Shown: piece after piece, positions 10,069-22,816 of the stretch
How the letters are laid out: every line of letters starts with the position of its first letter
How positions within the stretch are numbered: position 1 is the stretch's first letter
DNA from: Tyto alba
Taxonomy: Eukaryota; Chordata; Aves; Strigiformes; Tytonidae
DNA: 64,000 nt
Direction of reading: 5' to 3'
Assembly: GCF_018691265.1 (NCBI RefSeq)
Contig: NW_024881296.1
Span: 6,913,427-6,977,426 of the forward strand
Notes under the pieces: generated by a model
The model's database searches: none
Told to the model about the DNA's origin: nothing
Seen by the model: only the letters and a program-made list of their open reading frames with translations
Position numbers and translations under genes: made by a program

Positions 10069-12543
10069 ACCTGAGAAAAGCAGCACCTAGAAGTGGGTAT
10101 ACATGACTGGGGAATCTTTGTCAAATGAAATAAGAGATCTGTACCCTAAATTAATCTAGTGAACAGCACTGATGGGCAGAACACCCAGAAACCACTGCAG
10201 AAACTAATAAAAAGGTTCAAAAGTGTAGATTATGAAACTAGGTAGTGTTAAGATAATAGTAATATATCTCACTTGTCATCTAAATTGTAACACAGATATT
10301 GAAAAGTATGCATTGATAAGGAACGGCAGAAATGAAGAAAAATGTCATGGAGGAGTACTGCAATAATGCAAGAAATAGGACTGAAAGAAATCTGAAGAGA
10401 AAATGGGGGGGGAAAAGAATCTGTTTAAGTCAAACTCAGTTCAGAGAAGGACGGTTGAAAAGGTTTTAGCTCAATGGTGCTATGGGTCTCTGGTGAATTC
10501 CTACAGTTAGAAATGAACACAGATCGCAGTATTATTAGAGAGAAATACCGTCAGATACTTTGGTGGTATAGTATAGTGTAACTGGATGATTTTTTTCGGT
10601 TTGATCTTGGACTGCATGTGACTCACAATCCTACATTTTTCCCAGATAATACTAATATTACTGTTACATTAGCCTGTAATGTTGCTCATAATTTGATTAC
10701 ATTTAATCAGTCTCTGTAACTGGATAGGTTAAAAAAAGCCTCCAAAGTACCTTTCTAAATACATTATTATTATTTCAAATTGGCAAAATTTGATAAATTA
10801 CAGGAAGTAAACGGTGAAGTGGATTGGATTTGCATTGGACTGGTGGTGAGCACAAGGTCCAGAGTGTCAGGGAAGCACAGAATTTCCTCAATCAACAGAA
10901 CCAAATCTATTTGGACCTTGAACCTCCAGTGATGGAAAGAAGCCTGTATGTAAGGGCTTCTTAAGGATAGTTGCAGGGTATAAGGAAAAGAAGAGAGATG
11001 GCAAAAAAGCCTTCAAAAAAATCAGAACTAAGAAATATTTTTTTTATGTTTTAATAAAATATTTTTCTTATATTACATTCTTCTCAATTTTTAATTTCTT
11101 TGTTACCAATTTGCATGGCTTAGATTAACTTTAAAAATAAAGGAGAATGAAGGGACGCCATTTCTGAAAAGAGTTCTTGAGAGAGCTCTTAGGTTGTATT
11201 TTTCTTTTGTCACACTCTGTATCAGGAAGTAAATGTGAATAAATGGCACCAACAAGTGTCTGAAGAACCCTGTAAAGTGGAAATGACATTTTCCCAAGGC
11301 ACTGCATAGCTGCCAGTATAAGTCTTTTCATATCTCTCCTTGGACCCATCATGTGGTATGAAAGTCTCAGGCAGATGGGGAATGGAAGTGAGGAAGGAGT
11401 ATCTGCTCCCTGTAACTCACTCCCACAGCAGAAAGATGACAAAAGCTGGTGGTGAAAACAGTTTGACTTTCTCACATGTTTTCTCATGGTTCATGGGGAC
11501 CTTTGCAGAAATAGGTTTGCAAGGAGAAACCCAGACACGTGAGATGAGCTTGGGGGATGCCAAAATGTCCAAGCCCAGAATATAGCTGGACAGGGATCCA
11601 CTGGCTTCAGATTACTGCACTGTGCCAGGCCAGGCATTATAGCCCATCCTGCACAGATCCTCCCCAGTCACCAGCTCTGTCTGAGTATTTGTCGTGGTTT
11701 TTTAACGAGGGAAAGAGGGGGAAGGTAAAACCTTTAGAGGTGGAAGTTGAAGAAAAAATCTTATTAGCACTTGCAGCCTGCTCTGTGTTTTGAGATATCA
11801 GATTGTCTAGGAAGCCTGGAGGGGCAGATGCTCTCTCCTCCTTTGTATTGTTGCAACACTTGGCAGTGAGGATGAGCAGTTCCTGTTTGGGACATTTGGG
11901 AATAAGACAACACAAATGAGACTATTAACTCTTCCTTGGACAAATGCATCATCCCTTTAGTGTCTACTGGAGTCTGAAGTGTACTTCAAATAAAAAAAAA
12001 AAAACAAAACAAAACCAAAAACCACTCCTCAAAAGTGAAACTGATTTTGCTTTAAGAAAGCTCAAGGGTAATTCGTTTCCTTTGCCTAAAGGAAATCTCT
12101 TGGCTATATTGTCATTTCTTATCTTATTATGTGATTTCCCCACTAATTATTACTATTCCTTCTCAATTTGGACTTTAATTATAAAATATCAATTACAATT
12201 TCTGCATATTTATTGGTTGGAATGGCTACCTGATCCAACAATTATCTGGAGTACTACACTGAATTCAAGTTCAAAATTCAATCTCTCGAAAAGGAAAGAA
12301 TAATATGAAAACCTACCAATCCCCTTAACTGACCACAGGAGATAACTCCTTTATACCAGTTTTGATAATAAACTATGAAAATTGACTTCTGAATATCAAT
12401 TAAGGTGTTTTCCAAAGCAATTCTCCTGTTTTGATAATTTTTTTAATGGTTATTTTTATTGAAAGTATGGGGAACTATTAAAAAGATAATTACATAGCTT
12501 TCAGCATGGGGAAAAGACAATATGGAACATTTTTATTACGCAG
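10069..12543. other. Unassigned non-coding DNA, about 2.5 kb
   Basis: No gene recognised. The interval 10250-10820 is AT-rich and holds many homeobox-type taat motifs. Longest open frames are 118 codons (11131-11487, -) and 119 codons (11944-12303, +). The latter begins in an A-rich tract and has a biased, low-complexity amino acid content. An A-rich simple repeat, with C interruptions, covers 11991-12020. Confidence 0.4.
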
Positions 12544-12680
12544 ATTTGAATATGTTCAGTTTGGCTGTTTCACTGCTTCATCAAATGCAGGTTCCAGGGC
12601 CCAGCTACTGCCGCTGGCTACACTGTCCAGGAAATGTCCACATTCATATTCTAGAGATGAATGGCTAAAAGAGCTGCAGG
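12544..12680 (+). other. Exon-like segment, 137 bases, unknown product
   Basis: An acceptor-like 'ttttattacgcag' ends at 12543 and a near-perfect donor (ctgcagg/gtaagt) begins at 12681. Between them one + frame is open. It encodes about 45 residues ending '...SRDEWLKELQ' and splits its last codon at the donor. The frame is also part of a 63-codon open frame starting with ATG at 12506. I do not recognise the protein. The acceptor is only moderate. Such pairs arise by chance in tens of kilobases, so this is a lead and not an annotation. Confidence 0.18.
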
Positions 12681-13758
12681 GTAAGTTTGTATTTTAAACA
12701 GAAGTCTGGCTTCATTATGTAAAACCACATGGGTATAGCACCATTCGCTTCAGAGGAGATTTTTGGATTTGCATTAGCAAAGACTATCGTCCTTGTTGGC
12801 CAGTTTTTGCTGTGCTTGGGATAAGCATTGCACCTGGGGTCTTCTGGCTGCCATGGGACTGCTCTTGCAGTAAAACAAGATTCAGCATGAATAAGGGTGG
12901 CAGGAACCAGTCCAGTTGAATGGATGCAGTGCTGGAGTCCTCCATACAAACCTCAGAGCATTGCCTCTCTTCTCTGAGTCTGTGTATTTTCTACCATGAC
13001 ACTACTGTCTTCAATTCTAATTAATTTACCCACACTTGTTTTGGTACAGTGTGACTGATACAATTAGAAATCTGTCCAGAGTAGGAGAAAAATACTGTCA
13101 AAGTTGTGCTGGCCTGGGGATAGGTAGGGATGGGTGGAGAAGTATCCCACCCTTGGTGAATTTTCCTGTGGCAATGGCTGGATGTACCTTCCTCTTCCAT
13201 CTTCTTAATCTCACCCAATACATGTTCAAACATGCTTTGCATCCAGCCTTTCTTTTCCAGCGTGCTTGTGCCCCATGCCTCCAGTGAGAACTTGCCCTCA
13301 TGTTATTCCTGCAGTTCCTGCCTTCCCACTCCGAAGGGCACCTCCCCGCCCAGCCCCACTTTCCTCTCTTGTTGAGCTTTTGCTGTCTCACCAGTGAAGC
13401 TCCAGGTCTATAACCAGTCATGCTGGGGGGAGCTGTGACAAAGTGAGCTAGGCTCTGCAGCCGTGATGCTCTACCCTAATGAAGCCTTTGATGCCATGCC
13501 ATGATCCTTTCTGTCCTTCATCTTCCTCTTCCCCCTTCCTCCACTAAGTACTTAATGTTTCATGACTTTTAACAGATGGCCAGGAGTGCCTTTTCTCAGG
13601 CTCTCTGTTTACCCCTGCAGGCAGGAACGCAGCCATGGCTCCTGGCCCCTCCTGTTGGGGCTGGGTCCTCTGCTGAGATCTTGAAACACCACCTATGCTC
13701 CTGCCTTGGGATTTGCCTTTGGCACTTCCTACAGAAGTCCATCAGTTCTGCTGGTCTA
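12681..13758. other. Unassigned non-coding DNA
   Basis: No gene seen. Overlapping frames of 73-107 codons on both strands at 13021-13421 lie in a GC-richer patch and look like shadows of each other. No known repeat was recognised. Confidence 0.4.
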
Positions 13759-13863
13759 TGAGGAAGGAGTTGCCAAAGAGAAAAGGGAGGAAAGAGGGGA
13801 CCCTCTGGATGATGAAGGAGAAGAAAGAATCAAGTGGAAGTTTGGGGGAAGGAAATGAGAAGT
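13759..13863 (+). repeat. Purine-rich tract
   Basis: About 100 bases strongly enriched in A and G on the + strand (for example 'gagaaaagggaggaaagagggg'), with no regular unit. Low-complexity DNA with no further support for a role. Confidence 0.5.
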
Positions 13864-15450
13864 TGGACTGAGATTTGCAGAATGGGCAGGTTGGGAAGCT
13901 TGTAGCATGGATGTAATTTTGACATCATACTGCTCATCTCTTCCAACACACGCTGAGACTTCCACCCCTTCTCAGGGGTACCAAACAATATGAGTTTGTT
14001 AGTCAGTCTTTAGCAGCCAAAACCAGAGAAATCTCTCGTAGTGTTTGTTCTGCAAAATATCTGCAGCTACCACTTCAGCCAAGTATCAATTTTAATACAC
14101 AATGTCATATGAAAACATTTGTATACAACAAACTTGGTAATCTGGAGCCACACAGTGATGGCAAAGAGCAGTGTTTATGTGAGAGAGGTTGGCTGAATAT
14201 TCTCTTTAACTGTGGAAGCGCTTGGGCGTTGCAAAGCTGATGGTCACGTTGCCTAGCAGTCTGTGGAGTTGACAGACGTATTGCTCAGCAAATGGCTATA
14301 TATGGATGGTGACATTTCATCAAGCAGTTAGATGAGAAGTATTTGTGGACAGGAGCCACCTTTTTCACTCTGTGTTTGTACATCTAGCACAGTGAAATCC
14401 TGGTCTTTTTTGTGGGTGGCAAAGTGTTGCTGTGCTACAAATGAATAACAAAAAGCACAGCAGGAGGAGCTGATTGTAGACTTTCCTATTAACTGTATGA
14501 ACACATATAGATAACAACATACATCATGATTGTATCACAGCTTCTTGGGTGCCTTTAGCATGGTTGCCAATTAATCCTTTTCAGTGCCCGTGCTCATCTT
14601 TAGGTGTCACATTGTGATGGAGGCAGCAAGATTCTGTTTGCCACCAGTCATTCTGATATCATGCCAGTCTGAGCCGTCCCAGGTCTTGGCATGCTGCTGA
14701 TGTATTAAACATACCCAGATGAATGGGACCACAACAAATGCCTCCATGATGTGAAATTCATAAATATTGAGCTGTATGTAGCACACAGCTGGAATCTGGT
14801 ACTGTTATTGCTGTGCCTGGCTCAAGTGACAGACGTGAGAAATCTCTGTGTCTTGGCAAGTAACTGGCATTCTTATGATTGTTTGCAACACACTGTTGAT
14901 GATGAATAAATGAGCGCGGGTGCAAACATGCTTCTGAGTTCATGACTGGACTGCGCCCTTTGCAGGCATGTTTCTGCCTGAACTGAGCCACAGCAGTGAC
15001 TGCAGCATCTCCCCGTTGTTCCTGTCTATCACACCCACTGGCTCAGTGTTTACAGGTCATGGGAATAGATGGATGAGTTACTGTGCTCACTGGATGCAGA
15101 GTGCTCCAATCTGTGTATTGTAGTTTGCCACAAGTAGTCACCTCACAGCTCTGTCTAGAGACAACAGTGATATCTAATAGCCTTCAACCAGCATTTCTAC
15201 CCTTGACATTTCTTTCCCTTTTCACTCCTTGTGCTGCTTCATTTTGTTCCAGTCACACTGAATTCAATCTGTTTGCCCTCATCTGCACAGACACCTCGGC
15301 AGCCACAGACCCCAGTGTCTGAATGTGATTGTGCTTTGCCTTCTATTCTTGGGAATAGTATGAGTGGTATCCAAATCTTCTGTTCCGCTGCAGTCTGACT
15401 TGTCTGACATCAGCTACCCTTTCAAACCACAGATGCAGAAATCACCGAGT
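13864..15450. other. Unassigned non-coding DNA, about 1.6 kb
   Basis: Nothing recognised. Open frames are under 80 codons. Base composition is mixed, with no simple repeat and no clear mobile-element motif. Confidence 0.4.
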
Positions 15451-15454
15451 TGTA

Positions 15455-15570
15455 AAAAATAGAGCTGAGAGGGCCTCCAGACCTCCCTAGACTATTCCGT
15501 GTTCCTTGAATAACACTTTCAAAAACAGGCTTGCATATGTTTGCCTGTACAGGGACCTCATTATCCTCAG
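15455..15570 (-). mobile_element. Possible very old CR1 3' end
   Basis: 'atagagctgagagggcctcc' followed by 'agactattccgtg' and 'catatgtttgcctgtac' resembles the 3' UTR of older reptile CR1 families in reverse orientation, which reads 'atagagctggaagggacctc', then a 'ctagtccattcc' block, then 'gatgtttgtctaac'. Divergence is high and the inner border is unclear. A chance likeness cannot be ruled out. Confidence 0.35.
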
Positions 15571-15860
15571 AAATCTCTCTTACCTTGTATAAAAATGTGT
15601 CTACTAGTGATTTAGTTCATCTTACCTTCTCTCTTCATTGCCTGTTTGCCAGTACCTTTTTGGGACTCCTCACCCTCATTCTGATGATGAACCCAGACAA
15701 GGGTCTGAGTTCTCCTGCCAAAGTGTGGCAAGCAATTTGGAAAAGCTTCAGGGTACGATGCACCGAACTCAGAGAATTTGATGTCAGACATCCTGACACT
15801 GCTCTACAAGCATGATTGCAAAACTAATTTTGAGGATTCACTTTTATGGATAAGAAAGCA

Positions 15861-16020
15861 ATTAAGAACATAAAAGAAATTAAGAAATTCTGAAGAGGGT
15901 CAGAGCAATGGACCCTTTTGCCCAGCATGCCATTTATGACAGTGGCACTGGGAGATGTTAATCTGGAAGACCACGTGAAGCTGGCCACTTTCTGTGGTCC
16001 ATTCCCCTCATACTCCACTG
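15861..16020 (-). mobile_element. Old CR1 LINE 3' UTR fragment
   Basis: The + strand reads 'aagaacataaaagaaattaag', then 'gagggtcagagcaatggacc', 'gcccagcatgcca' and 'gacagtggcactgggagatg'. This is the order of a well-known amniote CR1 3' region in reverse: 'aagaacataagaa', 'ctgggtcagaccaaaggtcc', 'agcccagtatcctg', 'gacagtggccaatgccagatg'. It is non-coding and long inactive. A second, separate old CR1 tail may lie about 400 bases to the left, suggesting repeated insertion. Confidence 0.65.
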
Positions 16021-17331
16021 GTATTCAGTCTCCATGATCAGAGTGGGAAAAAAAGTACCTACTCTGAGGAGATCCATTTCATCTAGGCAAAGCACCGGGA
16101 TCTGGGATTTATCTACTTTATAGAAGATGAGAAGTGCTCACCTGTGACTACTTCCAAACTGTGACTTCCAACTAATCATACCTGCTCCACTGGGAATACA
16201 GCATATGCTACAGACAGACACATCACAGACTCTCCTTCGGAAATAGACCTAACACTGTCTTAAACTACTTAGGATTTTTCATTCCTGTAAGTCTGCTCCA
16301 CTGCTGTAGCTGTCATCAACTTATCTCTTATTTCCTTCCCAAATTCATGACCAGCAGCAGGTGTTGACCTATTTTTTTTTCATATGATCTTCCCTTGCTG
16401 GTGTTTCCCAGCCCAGCATAGGAAGCAGTCTTCGACTTTCAGCTTTCATTTTGCTGGGCTAACCAAGACAGGCTCTTGAAGACTGTCTTTTTCTCTGGAT
16501 AATATGAATTACCCTTCCTTGCCCTTTCCTCCAGATTTATTCCTGTCTGGAATGTTTTCTGAATTAGCCTGAATGTGGTTATGTCAGAGTTTAAGGGCTG
16601 GATGAAGATGACAAACTCATTTCATACCGGCTGTATCAAAAAAGGCTCCAGAGAAATGATTTTCAGTTACTAGCTTTGGCTAGATTTGAATTATCAAGCT
16701 GTTTGTCTCTAGTAAACAGCATCAGTCAGATTTTTAGGTCACATCAAAGTGGGCCAATCAGGAATTCATGGTTAAAAAAATGTACCCAACAACAGAAAAC
16801 CCAGATGGTCTCATGAGGATTCCCTCACCTTGGGTGGAAGTCTTATGCAAACCACTGGGGCTTTTCTGATGTTTTTCTTAAGCTGCAGCTGTGTCCAGCT
16901 CTACACAGGAAAACAACATGACCTACTCCCCAGTGCCCATTCCTTTGCAAGCCTCACCCTCTCCACCACTTTTGGTTCCAACAGAAGACCAAAGCCATGG
17001 GGGTGGGTTCAGCTTTACATGGTTGTAACCAAACTATGGAAAAAAATTTTGAAAATTTTTCAGTTACAAGGATCAGATTTTGGCTAACATTCATTAACAC
17101 TGTCAGCCTAGGAATCTAAGCTCACATTTTGGGGATAAGCATGTTCTCAATGCAAGATCTTGGCTGGAGAGAGTAGTGCAGATCTTCGGGATTTTTTAAT
17201 CATTTTTCTGAAGAAGATTTTAATGCTGAAAAGTCTGGAGCTGCGCTATCAGACACTGTGGGTCACTTCAGCAAGGCTGTGAGGGGATGACCACAGAGGG
17301 AGGAAAACCAACAGAAATCAGGAGTGGCATC

Positions 17332-17381
17332 CTCTGAGGTAGAAAAAGTAGCTCTGAGGTAGAAAAAGAAACTCTGAAAAT
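17332..17381. repeat. 20-base tandem repeat, two copies plus a partial third
   Basis: 'ctctgaggtagaaaaagtag' (17332-17351) is followed by 'ctctgaggtagaaaaagaaa' (17352-17371) and a partial 'ctctgaaaat'. The full copies differ at two positions near the end, so the duplication is recent. Confidence 0.8.
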
Positions 17382-17688
17382 TTTTCTGCACAAATATCAG
17401 AAATCTCAGTCTATATAAAATAAGGCTCCTTTGTTTCCAGTAAGTCCATGTTTACAGAAAGGTGCACAGCTACAGAAAAGCATAGCATAGGTGGCCTTAT
17501 CAGTGTGTGATAATACGACATGAAAGCAAAGAAGAAAAAGCAATTTTTTTTAAACACAAAGTATCTGATACAGGAAGGTATCTGTCAACACTTTCCTAAA
17601 CCTCTGCTTCCAGAGAAGCAAGAAAGTTCATTGCTCAAAAAGACTTAACATTCCCTTCAAAGTCACAATGCCTGAAATTGTATTTATG

Positions 17689-17716
17689 TGTTTGTTTGTT
17701 TGTTTGTTTATTTATT
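17689..17716 (+). repeat. (TTTG)n microsatellite ending in (TTTA)n
   Basis: About five tttg units followed by two ttta units. Confidence 0.85.
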
Positions 17717-18360
17717 GTGGAGATATGAGTATGGTGTGGACAACAAGGCTGTGCTAAGAAAGTCTTTTTGTCAACATTCAGCATACAATCTCTCTTTTCT
17801 GTGTTCATTCTCCAGTATGATACGCCTCACACAACAGAGCCATGAGTAAATCATTGACTTTATTTGAACAGCAGTTTTTAGTTTCATTTTATGGTAACTC
17901 ACTCAGCTGAGAGTTTTCCAAGACCAATATAATTAGTCATCTGGGTATAGCATTTCAAAATGAAGGCACACCTGCATTTGCTGATTTCATCTGAAGAAAG
18001 GTAACTAGCTATTAACACTCCACCCAACTCCATTTTGAGCACATTTATTCCCATCCTCATTTTCTTGTGCAGTTTATCCAAGCTTTAGGGTATTGGGTTT
18101 GTCTTTGGTACTTATGTGTAAGAAAAATTGGTCACTTTTCAAGATTTATAATGCAAATTAAGAATCTTTCAAAAATTATAGGCTCGGAGTGTTTTAATGC
18201 CTGACCTGGAGGAATTAGCTGGGAGGTGGAAATGTGGACTCTGCAAACCTACTATTTACTGTCCATTACAGGGAGCATCTAAGAGTGAGCAGGGAATGCA
18301 ACACAAGTTCTCTGCCATTAGGAGCCTAGCAGCTTCCCTCAGACCCTGGTTACACAGGCT

Positions 18361-18428
18361 CGCACACAAACACATGCACATATATCTATGTATACATATG
18401 TATAGGTATGTACATACAAGTATATGTT
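18361..18428. repeat. CA / TATG-rich degenerate microsatellite
   Basis: Starts as 'cgcacacaaacacatgcaca' and changes to alternating tatg/taca words. Alternating purine-pyrimidine order makes it flexible, but no function is visible. Confidence 0.7.
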
Positions 18429-21400
18429 AGACAGAGGGAGGAAGAAGGAGAGATTTTGGTGCAGGGAGAGGAAAGGGAAACTTAACCCTTTCAAAAGAGT
18501 CATGCCCTTCAAAAGCTCCATAAAAAAAAACCTGGTGGGGTTTGTAGCCCCACTTCTGGACTCTCCATGCATTGGGGAGATAGATAAAAGACCCAAACTG
18601 ATATTCGATCTCTGTTAAAGGAGGTAATGATCAGATTAATGTCTACATAAGGGATTCATTATTGCTTCTTGATAGTAATGGTGTGGCAATTCTAATTACT
18701 TCTGTAGCTCTTACTCCATTTACTATTTTTGAACAGAACAATTAGTTTAATTACACATTGTTTCCAAAGTGGCTGAGCACTGGTCTGGCTCTAAATGCAC
18801 ACAAAGGTTAAAGCGTCTCAGCTGTTCTCTCAGAATGAACGGGAACATCATACCCCACGGGGGCCAGTGCAGCCCCGATGAGCTCATCAGCTGCTCCACC
18901 CAAAAACTGGCTGCAAAGCCCAAACACAGCTCACTGCTTTCGAGCTCTCTGCGTAAAACACGGATGGGGAGTGAGGGCGAAGGAAAGGAAATGCTGTGTG
19001 GGAGCGATGAGCTCAGTCCAGAGCATCTCTCAGTTCTGGTGATGATGGGTTTGACTGCTTTTGGAAACACAGTGGAAAAGCGATGCCCGGTAGAGATGGC
19101 AGGGAAGCCCTTCTGCGCAAGCATGGGGAGAAAAGAAATCAAAATGACTGGGGTTTTTTGGGGTAAAACTGGGAACAGGTAGGGATTTGTTGTTTCACTT
19201 CCATAAGGCAGTGATAGCCCTACCAAAGCTGAGGAAGGGTAAAAGGTAAAGGAAGAATAGATGCCATGCTGAGGTTTCATTTCCTAAAGGCAGAGATAAT
19301 CAAAAGGGAGCTGCATGAGGGGAAAAGATGGGCCTTTTGGGCTGTGCTTTTGCATCAAACATGAAGGATGGAATAAAGAAATGGAACAATTAAGTCCCTC
19401 CAAATAGCAGGTCCTCATCTGGGACAGTAAAAGCCGAGGAGGAAGGGTGTGCAAGTCTCAGGTTGTAGAAAGCCCTGGGAGGGAGGTATGGTTTGTGTAG
19501 CTGGATGATGTCTTCAGGATCAACACTGGGCTGTTATGTGAGCGCAACACAGGCTTTCCCACAAGCTGTCCCACAAGCTTGAGAGATCAACCAAAGAAGA
19601 GTATTTATCACTTGCTGTCTGATGCTCACATTTTACAGTGTTCATAACTTTTCAGCTTGCTGGACTTAATCAAATATTTTAATTCCCATCCTTCATGGCA
19701 GTGAGTAAGCATATGGTTTTTTGAGAGCCCATGCTTTACTTTGCCAGGTCTGTGGCAAATGTTGAACATGTGACAGGGTAATGGAATTCTGTAATTACTC
19801 CTGAGTACTGAAATCACCTCAGACTCCAGTTTCTAAATCACTTACACCCTATTGCCTCACGCTGGGAGAGAAAGGAGTTTGTGCATTGACCTTCAGTGCT
19901 GCTTCTGCAGCTGCTCAGCCTCATTGATGTCTCTGGAGGTTGCAAGGGACTTGCTGGAAAAATCCAAATACTTCAGACACAGGCAGATGATGGAGAGCAG
20001 GTGCAAAGACCTGCACATCCTGCATTCAGTGTGAATAAATGCCATTCATGGATGCCTGAAGACTTTCCCACAAACCTTCATTAAGCTTGCATGAGGGTAT
20101 CTTATCAGAAGATCTCTGAAAGAAACAGGGTGTGTCTATTCATTCATACCAGTGGCAACCACAATAATGAAGTCATCCAACACGATGTGCAGCATGCAAC
20201 AGTGCCTGTTCGCAGGTGCACTGTTGGAGGTGAACATGAAGTGTGTGCTGCAGCCACCCAGGACTGTTGTGCAGAGTTGCCACTTTACAGCACGTCATTC
20301 CAAGGAAAGCAGGCTGGAGAAATAACCCAGCCTTTCCACACTGTGGTGGTCGCAGGTCCGGTGAGTGGTTTTCCAAATGAAGACCCTGTCACTGTTTCCA
20401 TTACCAAAGCTCTGCTTCATAATAGCAGCGTGAAATGAGTCTGCCTGTATCGTGCACATTCTCTCCCTGTTCTGTGCTGAGGTTATCTATATCTCTACCT
20501 ATGCCACTGCTCTGAGGCAGGCCCCTACCCACTTTCTGCATGCCCTGAGCCAACTTTGTTTGACGTTGCTGGTTTATTTTTCTATCAAAATAGCTGCTTA
20601 TTTCTGAGTAATGAGGAGTGAATGTCAGTGCAAGGAGGGATAGCCTTGACGGGGCTTTGCTTTGCTGGGGAGTTCCTACATGCGGTCCCTCTGCTCAGCC
20701 AGGCAGGCATCAGCTACTTCTTAATCAGCATTGCAAAGGGATCCCCACAGTTCAACTGGGCAGGAGCAAAGGAGGAGTAAGACAGGAGGACCTCAATACT
20801 TCACAAGCCTGAGCAGCTTTTGGAGAGGTGAGGACACAGGAGTGAGAGCAGCTGTTTGCAGCTTTGGCATGGATCAGCCACTTCCCAGTCACTGTCAGTT
20901 TGTTTCCCCAGGGTATGGAGTATGCAGCAGCAGAGGCACCCTCAACATCTCCTCCAGCATGCCTTGGACTCCCAGCTGGAGGAAGGATCTGTGAACTCTT
21001 TCACCCCTGTTGCCTCAGTCCCACTCTTCAGGGCCTAACTGGTTGAGAGGGAGATGGTAGTTTTCTGCAAAGGGCAGTCTGCAAGCTTTCAGTGAGGGAA
21101 CAAATATTTCATGCTGGATCACTGTATTCACAGATGGAAGAGGCCAAAAGAGACCAGAGGGAGAATGGTGATCCTGTCACCCATGTTCACAGTGGAGCAG
21201 GTCTCACGAGGCTGATGATGTTCTGCTGCCCTTCCTGGACCCTCTGCAACAAAGAAGTCACACTCCAATCCAGAAGTTTCATCAGCTGAAGCATTTCTAT
21301 TATTTATTAAGCCACTTGCTTGTTTTGTGGGTTGCAGTGGCAGAGCAGAAATGAAATCTCACTGGGGACACCGAGGAGAGAGGCTGAATGAAGCCAAAAG

Positions 21401-22574
21401 CTCACAGACCTCCAGGGACCTGTCTGGAGGTGGAAAGAGCACCTGACTCCCTTGTGGGCTATCGGCAGCAAGAGCTGATGAGATGTGCATGAGCTTTGCT
21501 GCCTTCCTGAGGCACCACAGCTTGGAGTAGAGCTTTGTACTTGCTTTGCAGTCAGTTGCTGCAAGAGAAACCCATTAGGAGCCTCTTTTTTATCACAAGG
21601 CTGCATTCCTACCTTCTGTGTTATTAATACATCGGTAAAGATTACTTGTAACGTTTTTCACCTCTGTAACGTTCTATCTGGGGAATCTCAGAACATTTTG
21701 CAAACATTAATTAATTAGGCTTGCAGCACCACTATTTAATAGGTAATTGTTGGTCTTGTTTTTAAAGAAGATTAGTTTCCGCCTGCTCTAGGTGCTCCAT
21801 CTCCCACATCCAGAAGAGCCTATGTCAGGACATGTGCAGCAGATGGACATGGTATTAAAATGCCCACACTGCCCAAATCCCTTGTCTGTACTGTGGCATC
21901 AGATTACGTGCTTCAGAAAAACGATCTACTCCTAGAACTGAGATACTTGGATAATCAAAGTACTGTACGTGTTGTAACAGCTGGCTTAAAAAACAAATGA
22001 ATGAGTTGGTGGCTAAATTCAGATTAGGGTTGTACTGCATGGAAAGAGGTTTTGCTTTTTGAATTATAAACCTTTTTTTTCATGGGCTTGTGTTGCCTAA
22101 ATTGAAACTAATTTTTTTTTTGCTTCAGTTGACCTGCTAGTATTGGGAATTTTTAACCGTTTTTAGCAATGAATACAATTTGAAAAGGTTGTATTAATTA
22201 TTATCTGTTAATTATGTTTCTCTATAAGCATCTTGTTTTTTCAGACATCTCCATTCCTCTTGTGTTTGTAGACCCTCTGTTTCCATACTTCTTATACAGA
22301 CATTGGGATTTCTCTGACACAATTACAAAGAACAGTCTTTTATTTTTCAGTATGTTCCTTTATTAGTCTTCATCCTCCAAATTCAACACCAAAATTTTTT
22401 CTCAAGAAAGATATAAAGACTGCCAGAATTACTGTATTTGGTTCTTGACTGCTCAAACTTTAAAGTGATACTTTAAAGGCAGTTCCTCTCATGGTCCTGG
22501 GTTTTATTTTCTTCCCCATTCCTTTTGTGCATTTCTGCATTTCTGTGCTGAATCAATATAATGCCACATGATAT

Positions 22575-22617
22575 GGAAAAAAAACAAAACCAAAACAAAC
22601 CAAAACAAAAAAAAATA
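22575..22617. repeat. A-rich simple repeat (CAAAA)n-like
   Basis: A runs of 3-9 bases broken by single or double C over about 43 bases. Confidence 0.8.
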
Positions 22618-22771
22618 GAAAACAATCTATGGAATGATAAATAAATCTGTCATGTATAATCTGAGACTAAGCTTTAAAAAAGACCATTACCAGCATCTGA
22701 CACAGAGGGAGAAAAGCATACTGCTGCTGTTGTTATTGCTGTTGAAACCATTTCTTGCTGTTTCCACTTAC

Positions 22772-22816
22772 CTTGAGTGTATCTAGATTTTGCTGATGCC
22801 CCACTTCAGACAATTT
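22772..22816 (-). other. Exon-like 45-base segment, minus strand, unknown product
   Basis: On the minus strand a 13-base T run followed by 'gctcatag' forms a good 3' splice site ending at 22817. A close-to-consensus 5' splice site (ctcaag/gtaagtgg) starts at 22771. The enclosed 45 bases are a multiple of three, and only one frame is open: a 15-residue peptide running KLSEVGHQ to LDTLK, with both borders in phase 0. That is the form of a small cassette exon. I do not recognise the protein and no flanking exon in a matching phase was found. The T run could equally be a simple repeat that mimics a splice site. Confidence 0.25.

Larger units (their letters stand above)
16021..22574. other. Unassigned non-coding DNA, about 6.5 kb, with small simple repeats
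   Basis: No gene recognised. The longest frames are a 177-codon minus frame (18747-19280) and a 137-codon plus frame over the same bases (18769-19182). Having both strands open there points to composition, not coding. The 115-codon frame at 20091-20438 (+) also lacks any familiar motif. Listed separately: a 20-base tandem repeat (17332), (TTTG)n (17689) and a CA/TATG-rich tract (18361). Confidence 0.4.

Noticed and set aside
11693..11745. 'tttgtcgtggttttttaacg' resembling the start of the bird LTR read in reverse
   Set aside because: The likeness stops after about 15 bases and no other LTR block follows.
18747..19280. 177-codon minus frame and 137-codon plus frame over the same bases
   Set aside because: Both strands are open at once, which reflects few stop words in a GC-richer patch. 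Neither product shows a known motif or a plausible splice context.
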